A stretch of 64,000 nt of DNA from Paraburkholderia ginsengiterrae. Its GTDB lineage: Bacteria > Pseudomonadota > Gammaproteobacteria > Burkholderiales > Burkholderiaceae. The notes beneath the pieces are model-generated. The model was not told the DNA's origin, did no database searches, and saw nothing but the letters and a program-made list of their open reading frames with translations. Positions 9,919 to 18,666 of this stretch are shown in pieces. The stretch spans positions 58,424 to 122,423 of the forward strand of contig NZ_LXKA01000198.1 of NCBI RefSeq assembly GCF_001645125.1, read 5' to 3'. The position numbers and the translations under genes are program-made. Position 1 is the first letter of the stretch. Every line of letters starts with the position of its first letter.

Positions 9919-10007
9919 GGGAGCAATCCGATTTCGCATGCAAAGCCGGTTGTCTATCTTCGTCTACCTGTTAACGCGGTGCCGCCGCGAGCCGAAGAGA
10001 GACCACC

Positions 10008-10142
10008 ATGAGCCCATTTTGCCTGATCGACGTTGCGGGAATCCGCGACCACGCCACCATACCGCATGACGCGCGGGAATCCACCTGGCACGAGCGCCTG
10101 AGCGGCTGGATGGGCCGATTGCTGCATGTTCTGCACGGCTAA
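10008..10142 (+). CDS. Possible 44-aa small ORF
   Basis: Not recognised. An ATG-to-TAA frame of 44 codons lies in the 337-bp gap between panB and the convergent pabB-pabC gene, with AAGAGAGACC just upstream as a moderate ribosome-binding site. The product is mixed, with a Trp- and His-containing C-terminal half (WHERLSGWMGRLLHVLHG) that could form an amphipathic helix. The rest of the gap holds the panB terminator and, at 10165-10190, an 8-bp stem (GTGCCGCT/AGCGGCAC) without a U-run. The frame may be chance; conservation would decide. Confidence 0.35.
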   Translation: MSPFCLIDVAGIRDHATIPHDARESTWHERLSGWMGRLLHVLHG

Positions 10143-10205
10143 GACCGCGTGGTGAACCTGCACGGTGCCGCTCACCGCCGGTAGCGGCACACTCTCCTGC
10201 CTGCC

Positions 10206-12128
10206 TCAATCCACAATCCGCGCCGGCACTGCGCCTCGCAAAGCATTGCACACCATCAGGGCTTCGGCGTTTTGCAGATCGGTCCGGGTCAGCACACGTT
10301 CCGCCGCTTGCAGGCCCGACGTGTCCTCAAGTAAAACGCTTCGCATCACACCGGGCAGCACGCCCGCCGCAAGAGGCGGTGTCCACCAGTGCCCTGCCAG
10401 CTTCACAAAGACATTCGACCGGCCGCCCTCGGTCAACTCGCCCTGCTCGTTAAAGAACAGCGTATCGAATGCACCCTTCGCCTCGGCTTCGCGCCAACCG
10501 CGATCGAATTCGGCGCGGCGCGTGGTTTTGTGGCGCAGCAACGGGTCGCTGGCGTCGGTTGCGGAGAAGGCGTGATCGGGGCCGAGCAGCACGCCGACGG
10601 TCGGCCCGCGTAACGGCGTCAACACGGCGGCGGTAATCTGCACCGTACCGCTTTTGCCCAGCGTGAGCCGCATACGGTGCGGAGTTTGCGCCGGCAACGA
10701 CGCACAGGTCGACGCGATCTGCGCACGGACGGCGTCCAAGTCGTCGAGTCTGAAGCCAAGCGCCGCAGCGCTCGACGAAAGGCGCGCGAGATGACGTGAC
10801 AGATACCGCACGCCCTCTTCCCGCGTCGCGTACATTGTCTCGAACAGCTCGAAACCCGGCTCGGCGCCGGTCAGAAAGCTGGCCTTCAATTGGCACTCCG
10901 CATATTCGTCGGCGGCGATGCTGTCGAGCACGATACCTGCGCCAACACCCATCGTGCCTTGCAGTTTGCCGGTCTGCCGGGCGCGGTTCAACGTCAACGT
11001 GCGGATGGCCACGGACAGGCAGAAGTCGCCGCAGCTGGCTTCGTTGACAAGGGCTGCGGGTCTGGCTGAATCATTAGTATCGTCACCCGGACAAGGTGCA
11101 TCGAGCCAGCCGATCGCACCCGTATAGAGTCCGCGCGGCGTGCTTTCCAGTTCTTCTATCAATTGCATCGTGCGATGCTTCGGCGCGCCCGTGATCGACC
11201 CGCACGGAAACAGCGCGCGTAGTATTCCGGCAAACGACGTGCCGTTGCGCAACGTCGCGTGTACCGTCGACGTCATCTGCCAAACCGAAGGATACGGTTC
11301 GACCGAAAACAGCGCCGGCACCTTGACCGAGCCAGTTTGCGCCACCCGCGACAAATCGTTGCGCAACAGGTCGACGATCATCACGTTTTCGGCGCGGTTT
11401 TTCGGATCGTTGCCGAGGAATTCTGCTGAGCGCCGGTCGGCCGGTGGATCGTCGAAGCGCGGCGCGGTGCCTTTCATCGGCCGCGCTCGCAAGCTCTCGC
11501 CCTGCTTCTCGATAAAGAGCTCCGGCGAACATGACAGCACCCAGCCGCCGTCCGGCAACGCGATCAGCGCACCATAGGGAACCGGCTGCCGCGCCCTCAG
11601 TCGCCGGTACAGCGCGGTGGGCGAGCCGAATACATCGAAGCCGAGCCGATACGTGTAGTTGACCTGATAGGAATCGCCCGCCCGCAGGGCTGCATGGATC
11701 GCGTCGATCGCCGCTTCGAATTGCACAGGATCGACGCTCGCGCGCACGTTGGAAGTGCCCGCCACCGAGGGTTCGGCCGCGCCGCTATCGCGCGTCACGA
11801 GCCACGCATCGACCTCTTCACGCGAGCGCTTCTCGCAACGTTCGAACAATAAAAAACGCAGCGTGGCATCGCCACGCTGCGTTGTCGAAGATCTCTGCGC
11901 ATCTCCATCGAGAAGATGCCGGCCAAATTCATAGTCGGCGAGCACGACGGCATGCAGACCACGCCGTGTGTCCGCAGCGACGGCCTCGCACACATGCTCG
12001 AGTTGCACGGCGTCCGCGCACACCCGCTCATGCATGAAACCCGTATACAGACGACTCGAACGGCGCGCCGCCGTCGCGTCGCAATCGTCAAGCAGCGCGA
12101 ATACTGCGCCGCGCTCATCTGCCGTCAT
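10206..12128 (-). CDS. pabB: PabB-PabC fusion: aminodeoxychorismate synthase I + ADC lyase
   Basis: About 640 aa in two catalytic parts. Residues about 1-400 are chorismate-using component I, with SYQVNYTYRLGFDVFG, the active-site loop PMKGTAPR (Lys as in ADC synthases rather than anthranilate synthase), and FPCGSITGAPKHRTMQLI. Residues about 415-640 are a PLP fold-type IV 4-amino-4-deoxychorismate lyase: GFELFETMYATREEG, HKTTRR with the probable PLP lysine, and GELTEGGRSNVFVK. Together they make p-aminobenzoate, needing a separate glutaminase (PabA) not in this window. The frame opens with TTG 12146, but ATG 12128 is the likelier start. It lies 25 bp after dnaJ, so it probably shares the heat-shock transcript. 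Confidence 0.92.
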   Translation of the reverse strand: MTADERGAVFALLDDCDATAARRSSRLYTGFMHERVCADAVQLEHVCEAVAADTRRGLHAVVLADYEFGRHLLDGDAQRSSTTQRGDATLRFLLFERCEKRSREEVDAWLVTRDSGAAEPSVAGTSNVRASVDPVQFEAAIDAIHAALRAGDSYQVNYTYRLGFDVFGSPTALYRRLRARQPVPYGALIALPDGGWVLSCSPELFIEKQGESLRARPMKGTAPRFDDPPADRRSAEFLGNDPKNRAENVMIVDLLRNDLSRVAQTGSVKVPALFSVEPYPSVWQMTSTVHATLRNGTSFAGILRALFPCGSITGAPKHRTMQLIEELESTPRGLYTGAIGWLDAPCPGDDTNDSARPAALVNEASCGDFCLSVAIRTLTLNRARQTGKLQGTMGVGAGIVLDSIAADEYAECQLKASFLTGAEPGFELFETMYATREEGVRYLSRHLARLSSSAAALGFRLDDLDAVRAQIASTCASLPAQTPHRMRLTLGKSGTVQITAAVLTPLRGPTVGVLLGPDHAFSATDASDPLLRHKTTRRAEFDRGWREAEAKGAFDTLFFNEQGELTEGGRSNVFVKLAGHWWTPPLAAGVLPGVMRSVLLEDTSGLQAAERVLTRTDLQNAEALMVCNALRGAVPARIVD

Positions 12129-12153
12129 GCTTACCGCCAACTTCAAACTGCCA

Positions 12154-13293
12154 TTAATCGAAGAAGCTCTTCACCCGGTCAAACCAGCTCTTGCTTTGCG
12201 GGCTATGCCGCGCGCCACCCTCGACCAGCGCCTTTTCGAACTGCTTGAGCAGGTCGCGCTGCGAGTCGGTGAGCTTGACCGGCGTTTCGACTTGCACGTG
12301 CACGTACAGATCGCCGGCAATGCTCGAACGCAGCCCCTTGATACCCTTGCCACGCAGACGGAACGTCTTGCCCGATTGCGTGCCCTCCGGCACCGTAAAG
12401 CTGGCGCGGCCCGCGAGCGTCGGCACTTCGATTTCGCCGCCCAGCGCCGCGGTGGTGAACGGAATCGGCATCTGGCAATGCAGATCGTCGCCGTCGCGCT
12501 CGAACACCGAGTGCTGCTTGATGTGAATCTCGACGTACAGATCGCCCGACGGTCCGCCATTGATGCCCGGCTCGCCGTTGCCGGCGGAGCGGATCCGCAT
12601 GCCGTCGTCGATGCCTGCCGGAATCTTCACTTCCAGCGTCTTGGTTTCCTTCACCTTGCCCGCGCCATGGCAATGGCCGCACGGATCGGGAATATAGGTG
12701 CCCGAGCCATGGCACTTCGGGCAGGTCTGCTGGATGCTGAAAAAGCCCTGCGACATCCGCACCGAACCCGAACCGCTACAGGTCGGGCAGGTTTCCGGCT
12801 TGGTGCCGGGCTTCGCGCCCGAACCGTGACAGACTTCGCACGAGACCCAGCTCGGCACGCGAATCTGCGTGTCGTAGCCGTGGGCGGCCTGCTCCAGCGT
12901 GATTTCCATGCTGTAGCGCAGATCTGCGCCACGATACACCTGCGGACCTGCACGGCCGCCGCCGCGCGCGGCGCCACCGGCCGCCTGGCCGAAGATGTCG
13001 CCGAAAATATCGCCGAACGCATCGGCAAAGCCGCCGAAACCTTGCGCGCCGGCGCCGCCCATATTCGGATCGACGCCTGCGTGGCCGTACTGATCGTACG
13101 CGGCACGCTTTTGCGAGTCCGACAGCATTTCGTAGGCTTCCTTCACCTCTTTGAAATGCTCTTCCGCATCCTTGTTGCCCGGATTGCGGTCGGGGTGGTG
13201 CTTCATCGCGAGCTTGCGATAAGCCTTCTTGATTTCGTCGTCGCTCGCGTTCTTCGCGACGCCCAGAACCTCGTAGTAATCCCGTTTCGCCAT
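12154..13293 (-). CDS. dnaJ: Chaperone DnaJ (Hsp40)
   Basis: A 379-aa co-chaperone that delivers substrates to DnaK and stimulates its ATPase. The J-domain is at residues 1-70 with the essential HPD in [11 protein letters not shown] Gly/Phe-rich region covers about 75-130. The zinc region has four CxxCxGxG repeats ([32 protein letters not shown]), followed by the C-terminal substrate-binding domains. It is read after dnaK across a 270-bp spacer that contains a strong hairpin. Confidence 0.98.
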   Translation of the reverse strand: MAKRDYYEVLGVAKNASDDEIKKAYRKLAMKHHPDRNPGNKDAEEHFKEVKEAYEMLSDSQKRAAYDQYGHAGVDPNMGGAGAQGFGGFADAFGDIFGDIFGQAAGGAARGGGRAGPQVYRGADLRYSMEITLEQAAHGYDTQIRVPSWVSCEVCHGSGAKPGTKPETCPTCSGSGSVRMSQGFFSIQQTCPKCHGSGTYIPDPCGHCHGAGKVKETKTLEVKIPAGIDDGMRIRSAGNGEPGINGGPSGDLYVEIHIKQHSVFERDGDDLHCQMPIPFTTAALGGEIEVPTLAGRASFTVPEGTQSGKTFRLRGKGIKGLRSSIAGDLYVHVQVETPVKLTDSQRDLLKQFEKALVEGGARHSPQSKSWFDRVKSFFD

Positions 13294-13514
13294 ATCGGTT
13301 CAGCGCCACGCGCGCCATGCGACGCGGTGGCTCCTCTTGAATGCTGGAGTCTCACGACTCGTCCGGACGCTGTTTCATGCCGCTCGAACGCAGCAAAAAA
13401 CAACGCCCTCCATAAAACAAATGTGCCCGGAGAGCCCCAAGAGGCTCGCCAGGCGTGATAACCGCTCTTGCACGTTGCGCTCGCAGAAGAAAGCGCAGCG
13501 CCTTGTGCAGCCGG

Positions 13515-13538
13515 GCCGCACACATCGCTGTGTGCGGC
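13515..13538. other. 10-bp hairpin in the dnaK-dnaJ spacer
   Basis: GCCGCACACA, loop TCGC, TGTGTGCGGC. It begins 26 bp after the dnaK stop, read on the minus strand. No U-run follows on that strand, so it may act as an RNA processing or 3'-end-stabilising hairpin that lowers dnaJ relative to dnaK, rather than a full terminator. That role is inferred. Confidence 0.5.
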
Positions 13539-13563
13539 TTTACGGTCGAAAAACGACCTGGCT

Positions 13564-15516
13564 TTAGTCTTTCTTGACTTCCTTGAACTCGGCGTCGACC
13601 ACGTCGTCCTGCTGCTGGCTTGCGCCACCAGCCGAAGCACCCGCGCCTGCCGCGCCCGCTGCCGCAGCTTCCGCACCTTGCGCGGCCTGCATGTCGGCAT
13701 ACATCTTTTCACCCATCTTCTGCGAGGCCGTCGCCACCGCTTCGATCTTGGCTTCGATGTCCGCCTTGTCGCTCGAGCCACTCTTCAGCGCGTCTTCGAG
13801 GTCCTTCAGCGCGGTTTCGATCTTTTCCTTCTCGCCGGCTTCCAGCTTGTCGCCGTATTCGACGAGCGCCTTCTTCGTGCTGTGGACCAGCGCGTCGCCC
13901 TGGTTGCGGGCATCGGCCAGTTCACGCATCTTGTGGTCTTCTTCCGCGTTCGCTTCGGCGTCCTTCACCATCTTCTCGATTTCGGCTTCGGACAGGCCCG
14001 AGTTGGCCTTGATCGTGATGCGGTTTTCCTTGCCGGTCGCCTTGTCTTTCGCGCCGACGTGCAAGATGCCGTTTGCGTCGATGTCGAAGCTCACCTCGAT
14101 CTGCGGCGTGCCGCGCGGTGCCGGCGGAATGCCTTCCAGGTTGAACTCGCCCAGCAGCTTGTTGCCGGCTGCCATTTCGCGCTCGCCCTGGAACACCTTG
14201 ATCGTCACGGCGCTCTGATTGTCGTCAGCCGTCGAGTAGACCTGTGCGTGCTTGGTCGGGATCGTGGTGTTCTTGTTGATCATCTTCGTCATCACGCCGC
14301 CGAGCGTTTCGATGCCGAGCGACAGCGGGGTCACGTCGAGCAGCAGAACGTCCTTGCGGTCGCCCGACAGAACCTGGCCTTGAATCGCGGCGCCAACGGC
14401 CACGGCTTCGTCCGGGTTCACGTCACGGCGCGGATCCTTGCCGAAGAATTCCTTAACCTTTTCCTGCACCTTCGGCATGCGGGTCATACCGCCGACCAGA
14501 ATCACGTCGTCGATTTCACCGACCTTCACGCCTGCGTCCTTGATCGCCACGCGGCACGGTTCGATCGTGCGTTCGATCAGCTCTTCAACCAGCGCTTCCA
14601 GCTTGGCACGCGTGATTTTCAGGTTCAAATGCTTCGGACCCGACGCGTCGGCCGTGATGTACGGCAGGTTGATTTCGGTTTGCTGGCTCGACGACAGCTC
14701 GATCTTGGCCTTTTCAGCCGATTCCTTCAGGCGTTGCAGCGCGAGCACGTCTTTCGACAGGTCGACGCCTTGTTCCTTCTTGAACTCGCCGATGATGTAA
14801 TCGATGATGCGCTGGTCGAAGTCCTCACCGCCGAGGAACGTGTCGCCGTTCGTGGACAGCACTTCGAACTGCATTTCACCGTCGACGTCGGCAATTTCGA
14901 TGATCGACACGTCGAACGTACCGCCGCCCAGGTCATACACCGCGATCTTGCGGTCGCCCTTTTCGGCCTTGTCCAGACCGAAAGCCAAAGCAGCCGCGGT
15001 CGGCTCGTTGATGATCCGCTTGACTTCCAGACCGGCGATGCGGCCGGCGTCTTTGGTTGCCTGGCGCTGGCTGTCGTTGAAGTACGCGGGAACCGTGATC
15101 ACCGCTTCCGTGACCGGCTCACCGAGGTAGTCTTCAGCGGTCTTCTTCATCTTGCGCAGCACTTCCGCGGAGATTTGCGGCGGTGCGAGCTTCTGATCGC
15201 GCACTTCAACCCATGCGTCGCCGTTATCGGCTTTCATGATCTTGTAGGGCATCAGACCGATGTCCTTCTGCACTTCTTTCTCTTCGAAGCGACGGCCGAT
15301 CAGGCGCTTGACCGCGTACAGCGTGTTCTTCGGGTTCGTGACCGACTGACGCTTTGCAGGCGCGCCGACCAGAATCTCGCCGTCTTCCATGTAAGCGATG
15401 ATCGACGGCGTGGTGCGCGCACCTTCCGAGTTCTCGATCACCTTGACCGAATTGCCTTCCATGATCGCCACGCACGAGTTGGTCGTGCCGAGGTCGATGC
15501 CGATAATTTTGCCCAT
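13564..15516 (-). CDS. dnaK: Chaperone DnaK (Hsp70)
   Basis: A 650-aa ATP-dependent chaperone. It starts at [15 protein letters not shown] (ATG 15516, with AGGAG in the upstream AAAGTTAGGAGATTAG). The ATPase domain continues with [15 protein letters not shown] and [11 protein letters not shown]. The substrate domain follows the linker [14 protein letters not shown], and the conserved C-terminal tail is [13 protein letters not shown]. The frame is open 26 codons further upstream, but that part lies in the leader and has no family similarity. A sigma-32-type promoter lies about 95 bp upstream. grpE is upstream and dnaJ downstream on the same strand. Confidence 0.98.
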   Translation of the reverse strand: MGKIIGIDLGTTNSCVAIMEGNSVKVIENSEGARTTPSIIAYMEDGEILVGAPAKRQSVTNPKNTLYAVKRLIGRRFEEKEVQKDIGLMPYKIMKADNGDAWVEVRDQKLAPPQISAEVLRKMKKTAEDYLGEPVTEAVITVPAYFNDSQRQATKDAGRIAGLEVKRIINEPTAAALAFGLDKAEKGDRKIAVYDLGGGTFDVSIIEIADVDGEMQFEVLSTNGDTFLGGEDFDQRIIDYIIGEFKKEQGVDLSKDVLALQRLKESAEKAKIELSSSQQTEINLPYITADASGPKHLNLKITRAKLEALVEELIERTIEPCRVAIKDAGVKVGEIDDVILVGGMTRMPKVQEKVKEFFGKDPRRDVNPDEAVAVGAAIQGQVLSGDRKDVLLLDVTPLSLGIETLGGVMTKMINKNTTIPTKHAQVYSTADDNQSAVTIKVFQGEREMAAGNKLLGEFNLEGIPPAPRGTPQIEVSFDIDANGILHVGAKDKATGKENRITIKANSGLSEAEIEKMVKDAEANAEEDHKMRELADARNQGDALVHSTKKALVEYGDKLEAGEKEKIETALKDLEDALKSGSSDKADIEAKIEAVATASQKMGEKMYADMQAAQGAEAAAAGAAGAGASAGGASQQQDDVVDAEFKEVKKD

Positions 15517-15610
15517 GTTCACTAATCTCCTAACTTTGATCGCTGCGCGAAGCGCCCTGTTTGCCCGGTTGGCGGTCAGGCGATTCGCTCTCAATTCCTG
15601 CCTGCACTCA

Positions 15611-15638
15611 ACATAAGTGCGTCCGCATCGTTTTCAAG
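15611..15638 (-). promoter_or_regulatory. Sigma-32-type promoter of dnaK
   Basis: On the minus strand the -35 is CTTGAAA (15632-15638), then a 13-bp spacer, then ACTTATGT (15611-15618) as the -10, against the E. coli consensus CTTGAAA / CCCCATNT. The -35 is perfect; the -10 is partial. The predicted leader before the dnaK ATG is about 85-90 nt. Confidence 0.65.
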
Positions 15639-15656
15639 ACCTCTTTTACGATGCGG
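15623..15656. repeat. 9-bp inverted repeat around the dnaK -35 box
   Basis: CCGCATCGT (15623-15631) and ACGATGCGG (15648-15656) are perfect inverted copies separated by 16 bp. The sigma-32 -35 box lies inside the spacer and one arm falls in the -35/-10 spacer. It resembles an operator in position, but it is not the CIRCE element. Confidence 0.6.
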
Positions 15657-15912
15657 TCTTTAATTTTTTTCAATCGGTCGAACTTTTGGCCGGATTTGTT
15701 CCACCCACGTGGGCGGGCCGTGCAGCATGAAGCTCCGGCCCAGACCCCGATACTCATGGACGTTGCGGAAATCCTTTGAGGCTGAGCGCCGCGTCGAACG
15801 ACCCGGCGCCGATTTGCTGCATGCTGAAACCGGCCAACCCGGTGGCGTCGACGGTCAGGTTGGCCACGGCGTTGCCCGCCGGGTCAATCGTCTTACAAAA
15901 ACCCTTCCGTGC
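15657..15912. other. Remainder of grpE-dnaK spacer
   Basis: No gene is seen here. The stretch holds an 8-bp inverted repeat GGCCAACC/GGTTGGCC (15832-15839 and 15858-15865), about 50 bp past the grpE stop with no good U-run, which may be a weak grpE terminator. It also holds a CCCACGTGGG palindrome at 15704-15713. Confidence 0.4.
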
Positions 15913-16497
15913 TTATTTCGGCGCCGCGACGGTCACGAGGGCCGGACGCAGCACACGGTCGGCGATCACGAAACCCTTCTGCAGCACCGCGACCACCGTG
16001 TTCGGTTCCTGATCGGCCGGCACCATCGAAATGGCCTGATGGCGGTGCGGATCGAACTTCTCGCCGACCGGATTCAGCGCAACGACGCGGCCTTTCTCCA
16101 GCGCGCCGGTGAGTTGGCGCAGCGTGAGTTCGACGCCTTCGCGCACTTTCTGTAGATCGTCGGACGAGTGGGCGACAGCTGCTTCGAGACTGTCGATCAC
16201 CGGCAGCAGATGCTCGGCGAAGCTCTCGATCGCAAACTTATGCGCCTTGCTGACGTCTTCCTGCGCGCGGCGGCGCACGTTTTCGGTCTCGGCCTTGGCC
16301 CGCAGGAAGCTTTCCTGCAGTTCGACGATCTTGGCCTGTGCTTCGGCCAATGCAGCCTGCTCGGCGCTGACCGGTGAGTCGGTCGCTACGTTTGCGGCGG
16401 CTTCCTGCTCGGGCGCTGCGGCCTCGGCGGCCTGGCGCGCGGTTTCGTCCGCGGGCGTGGGATTCTGGCTCGTCGGGTTCTCTTGCGTGTTTTCCAT
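15913..16497 (-). CDS. grpE: Nucleotide exchange factor GrpE
   Basis: A 194-aa DnaK cochaperone that releases ADP. The acidic, Ala/Glu-rich disordered N-terminus runs to about residue 60. A long helix ([20 protein letters not shown]) begins the dimer coiled coil. The beta-domain is marked by [13 protein letters not shown] and [18 protein letters not shown] 16497 ([11 protein letters not shown]) is preferred over the longer open frame, whose extra 31 residues look like leader. It is preceded by the best sigma-32-type promoter in the window. Confidence 0.96.
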   Translation of the reverse strand: MENTQENPTSQNPTPADETARQAAEAAAPEQEAAANVATDSPVSAEQAALAEAQAKIVELQESFLRAKAETENVRRRAQEDVSKAHKFAIESFAEHLLPVIDSLEAAVAHSSDDLQKVREGVELTLRQLTGALEKGRVVALNPVGEKFDPHRHQAISMVPADQEPNTVVAVLQKGFVIADRVLRPALVTVAAPK

Positions 16498-16619
16498 GTC
16501 GCTGAAAGTCGTAAAAAAAGTAAAAGCCAACGGTGGCGGCAGCGCTTCAACCATGGTGCGGTTTGTGCGTTGCAAAATCGCGACAGACAACTTCGCGACT
16601 CACCGCAAATCAAAACGGC

Positions 16620-16647
16620 AGATGAGGCCGGAAAGAACCATTTCAAG
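16620..16647 (-). promoter_or_regulatory. Sigma-32-type promoter of grpE
   Basis: On the minus strand CTTGAAA (16641-16647), a 13-bp spacer, then CCTCATCT (16620-16627). The -35 is perfect and the -10 matches CCCCATNT at all but one specified base. The 13-bp spacing equals that of the dnaK promoter. The predicted leader is about 115 nt. Confidence 0.8.
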
Positions 16648-16875
16648 CGGTTCTCGCGGATTTTTTCAGACCGCACGCGGCCGGAAGAAATGCCCGGTTA
16701 CAACCATTATTCCGACGCAATCAGATTGAGATTGAGTGCGGCCTGCAAGTGGCCTATGCTCCAATAAAACATCGGAAAAGACGCGTTAACCCTAATCTGA
16801 CGCAAACCTTACCGACACTTTGCAATTTCACTCGATTCGACCGTCTTTATCCTGAACCTTCCCGAGGGGAGTACC
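16648..16875. other. Spacer between grpE promoter and small ORF
   Basis: No gene is seen. A weak plus-strand sigma-70-like pair, TTGAGT (16732-16737) and TATGCT (16755-16760) with a 17-bp spacer, could serve the small ORF at 16876. This is a guess from spacing. Confidence 0.3.
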
Positions 16876-17037
16876 GTGAAACTGACCTTTGCAATCTCGG
16901 TGGTCGCATTGGTACTCATTGCGGGCACCACGACCATCTGCATGTCCGGGGCTGTCAACGAGCACACCACCGAATACGGCGGCGTGCACGCGACCATGGA
17001 ACAACTGTTCAATCCCCACCTGAAAATTTGTCGATAG
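16876..17037 (+). CDS. Small protein with N-terminal hydrophobic segment, 53 aa
   Basis: Not recognised as a named family. The GTG start at 16876 is preceded by a strong ribosome-binding site, GAGGGGAG, 5 bp before it. Residues 1-26 (MKLTFAISVVALVLIAG followed by TTTICMSGA) look like a signal peptide or single membrane anchor. A short polar tail follows with two cysteines in the whole protein (residues 22 and 52). The 3' end overlaps the convergent hslR end by 29 bp. The strong site and signal-like start favour a real small envelope protein. Confidence 0.55.
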   Translation: MKLTFAISVVALVLIAGTTTICMSGAVNEHTTEYGGVHATMEQLFNPHLKICR

Positions 17038-17416
17038 TGCGCCGGTCGCGTTTGGTCGGCCGTCCGTGCAAGGCGGCCGCCGGTTCGCGAAACGTCTTGC
17101 GCCGCTCCTGCTCGACCTGCCGTTTCTCCCTGCTCTCCCCGGTTTCCGCGTAAAGCGTCTGTGCAACACTCGCCGGTCCGCGCACGTCGCACACGCCCAG
17201 CACTTCCACCTGCCACACAATCCGCTCGATCTCGACCTCGACCAGGTCGCCGACCCGCACGTCTTTGGCCGGCTTGACGCTGGCGCCGCCAATGCGCACA
17301 TGCCCTTTCTCGACAGCGTCCGCGGCAAGCGAGCGCGTTTTGAAAAAGCGCGCCGCCCAAAGCCATTTGTCGATGCGCAGCTTCGCGCCCGCTTCGGTTG
17401 AAATGCGGTAGTTCAT
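17009..17416 (-). CDS. hslR: S4-domain RNA-binding heat shock protein Hsp15
   Basis: A 135-aa protein. The S4 RNA-binding domain is at residues 10-75: KLRIDKWLWAARFFKTRSLA, then KGHVRIGGASVKPAKDVRVG. A basic, Arg/Lys-rich C-terminal tail follows. In E. coli Hsp15 binds free 50S subunits carrying nascent chains and recycles them. ATG 17416 (MNYRISTEAG) is preceded by AAGAGG; the frame is open upstream but overlaps hemH. It lies 8 bp after hemH on the same strand, so the two are probably cotranscribed. Confidence 0.88.
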   Translation of the reverse strand: MNYRISTEAGAKLRIDKWLWAARFFKTRSLAADAVEKGHVRIGGASVKPAKDVRVGDLVEVEIERIVWQVEVLGVCDVRGPASVAQTLYAETGESREKRQVEQERRKTFREPAAALHGRPTKRDRRTIDKFSGGD

Positions 17417-17424
17417 GAGCCTCT

Positions 17425-18495
17425 TCAAGCTCCCGTTGTATGCGCTACCGGCACGGCCTGCACCGGCCAGCCCTGCAGATTTTGCGCGACGATTTCTCCG
17501 AGCGCGGCAATCCACGCCTGCGAGGCATTCACACAGGGAATCCGATGAAAATCCTTGCCGCCCGCATGCAGGAACTCGTCGCGCACTTCCATGCCGATTT
17601 CTTCAATCGTTTCAAGGCAATCGGCGGTAAAGCCCGGACAAAACACATCAGCACGCCGCACGCCTGCCGCGCCTAACTCTTTCAACGTGGGCGCCGTGTA
17701 GGGTTGCAGCCATTCGGCCTTGCCGAAGCGCGACTGAAACGTGATGCGGCACTCCACCGGCGTCAGTTCGAGCGCCTGCATCAACAGCGCGCCCGTTTGC
17801 TGACACTGATCGTGGTACGGATCGCCAAGGTCCAGCGTACGTTTGGGCACGCCGTGAAAACTCAGCACCAGCTTGTCGCCTGCCGCGAAGTCCGGCCGGC
17901 CGTGCTGATGCCAATAGTGATGCACCTGCGCGGCGAGCGCCGCAATATACGCCGGATGGTCGGCATACTGGCGCACGGTGCGGATCTCCGGCTGATTGCG
18001 CATGCGCTTCAAGGCCGAAAACGCATCGTCGAACGCCGTGGCGGTGGTCGACGACGAATACTGCGGGTACATCGGCATCAGCAGCACACGCTCTGCGCCT
18101 GCCAGCTTGAGCTGGTTCAGCATGGCCGGAATGCCGGGCGTGCCATAACGCATCGCGTAATCGACCAGCACTGTGTAATCGTTCAGTTGCAGCAGATGGC
18201 GCAAGCCTTCCACCTGCTTCTCGGTATGGACACGCAGCGGCGAGCCTTCAGGCATCCAGACCGCGGCGTACTTCCGGGCGGAGGCGCGGCCTCGCGACGG
18301 CAGAATCAGCAGGCGCAGAATGATCTGCCAGAGCAGCACGGGAATCTCGACCACCCGCGGGTCGGACAGAAACTGCGCGAGATAGCGGCGAACCGCGCCC
18401 GGCGTCGGCGCGTCGGGCGTGCCGAGATTGATGAGCAGCACGGCGACACGGTGTGATGCAGCGTTCTGTGAAGGCCGCTCGAGGTCGAAGCGCAT
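17425..18495 (-). CDS. hemH: Ferrochelatase
   Basis: A 356-aa enzyme inserting Fe2+ into protoporphyrin IX, the last step of haem synthesis. Marks are [15 protein letters not shown] near the N-terminus, [18 protein letters not shown], the active-site [14 protein letters not shown] with the metal-binding His, and [19 protein letters not shown]. The frame opens with TTG 18504, but ATG 18495 is the natural start. It is upstream of hslR and downstream of hrcA on the same strand. Confidence 0.96.
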   Translation of the reverse strand: MRFDLERPSQNAASHRVAVLLINLGTPDAPTPGAVRRYLAQFLSDPRVVEIPVLLWQIILRLLILPSRGRASARKYAAVWMPEGSPLRVHTEKQVEGLRHLLQLNDYTVLVDYAMRYGTPGIPAMLNQLKLAGAERVLLMPMYPQYSSSTTATAFDDAFSALKRMRNQPEIRTVRQYADHPAYIAALAAQVHHYWHQHGRPDFAAGDKLVLSFHGVPKRTLDLGDPYHDQCQQTGALLMQALELTPVECRITFQSRFGKAEWLQPYTAPTLKELGAAGVRRADVFCPGFTADCLETIEEIGMEVRDEFLHAGGKDFHRIPCVNASQAWIAALGEIVAQNLQGWPVQAVPVAHTTGA

Positions 18496-18666
18496 AGGCG
18501 ACAAGATAACCGGTTTCGACGGAAAGTCCGTTCAGGTGGGAATCATTATAGCGGCGGGGTCCCTGTGCCGGTCCGGCCTGCACCCTCGGCCATTCGGCCA
18601 ATTGGCAAGCGGCGCGCCGTCACGCATCATGTGCGGCAGCACGCGCCGCCATGGCAGTTCGGATAG

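Noticed and set aside
13468-15525. 685-codon plus-strand frame opposite dnaK
   Set aside because: Exact antisense shadow of dnaK; no own ribosome-binding site or recognisable domain.
15636-15670. Possible plus-strand terminator (AAGACC...GGTCTT then T-run) upstream of dnaK
   Set aside because: No plus-strand gene ends here, the loop is 13 nt, and it overlaps the minus-strand dnaK promoter; probably chance.
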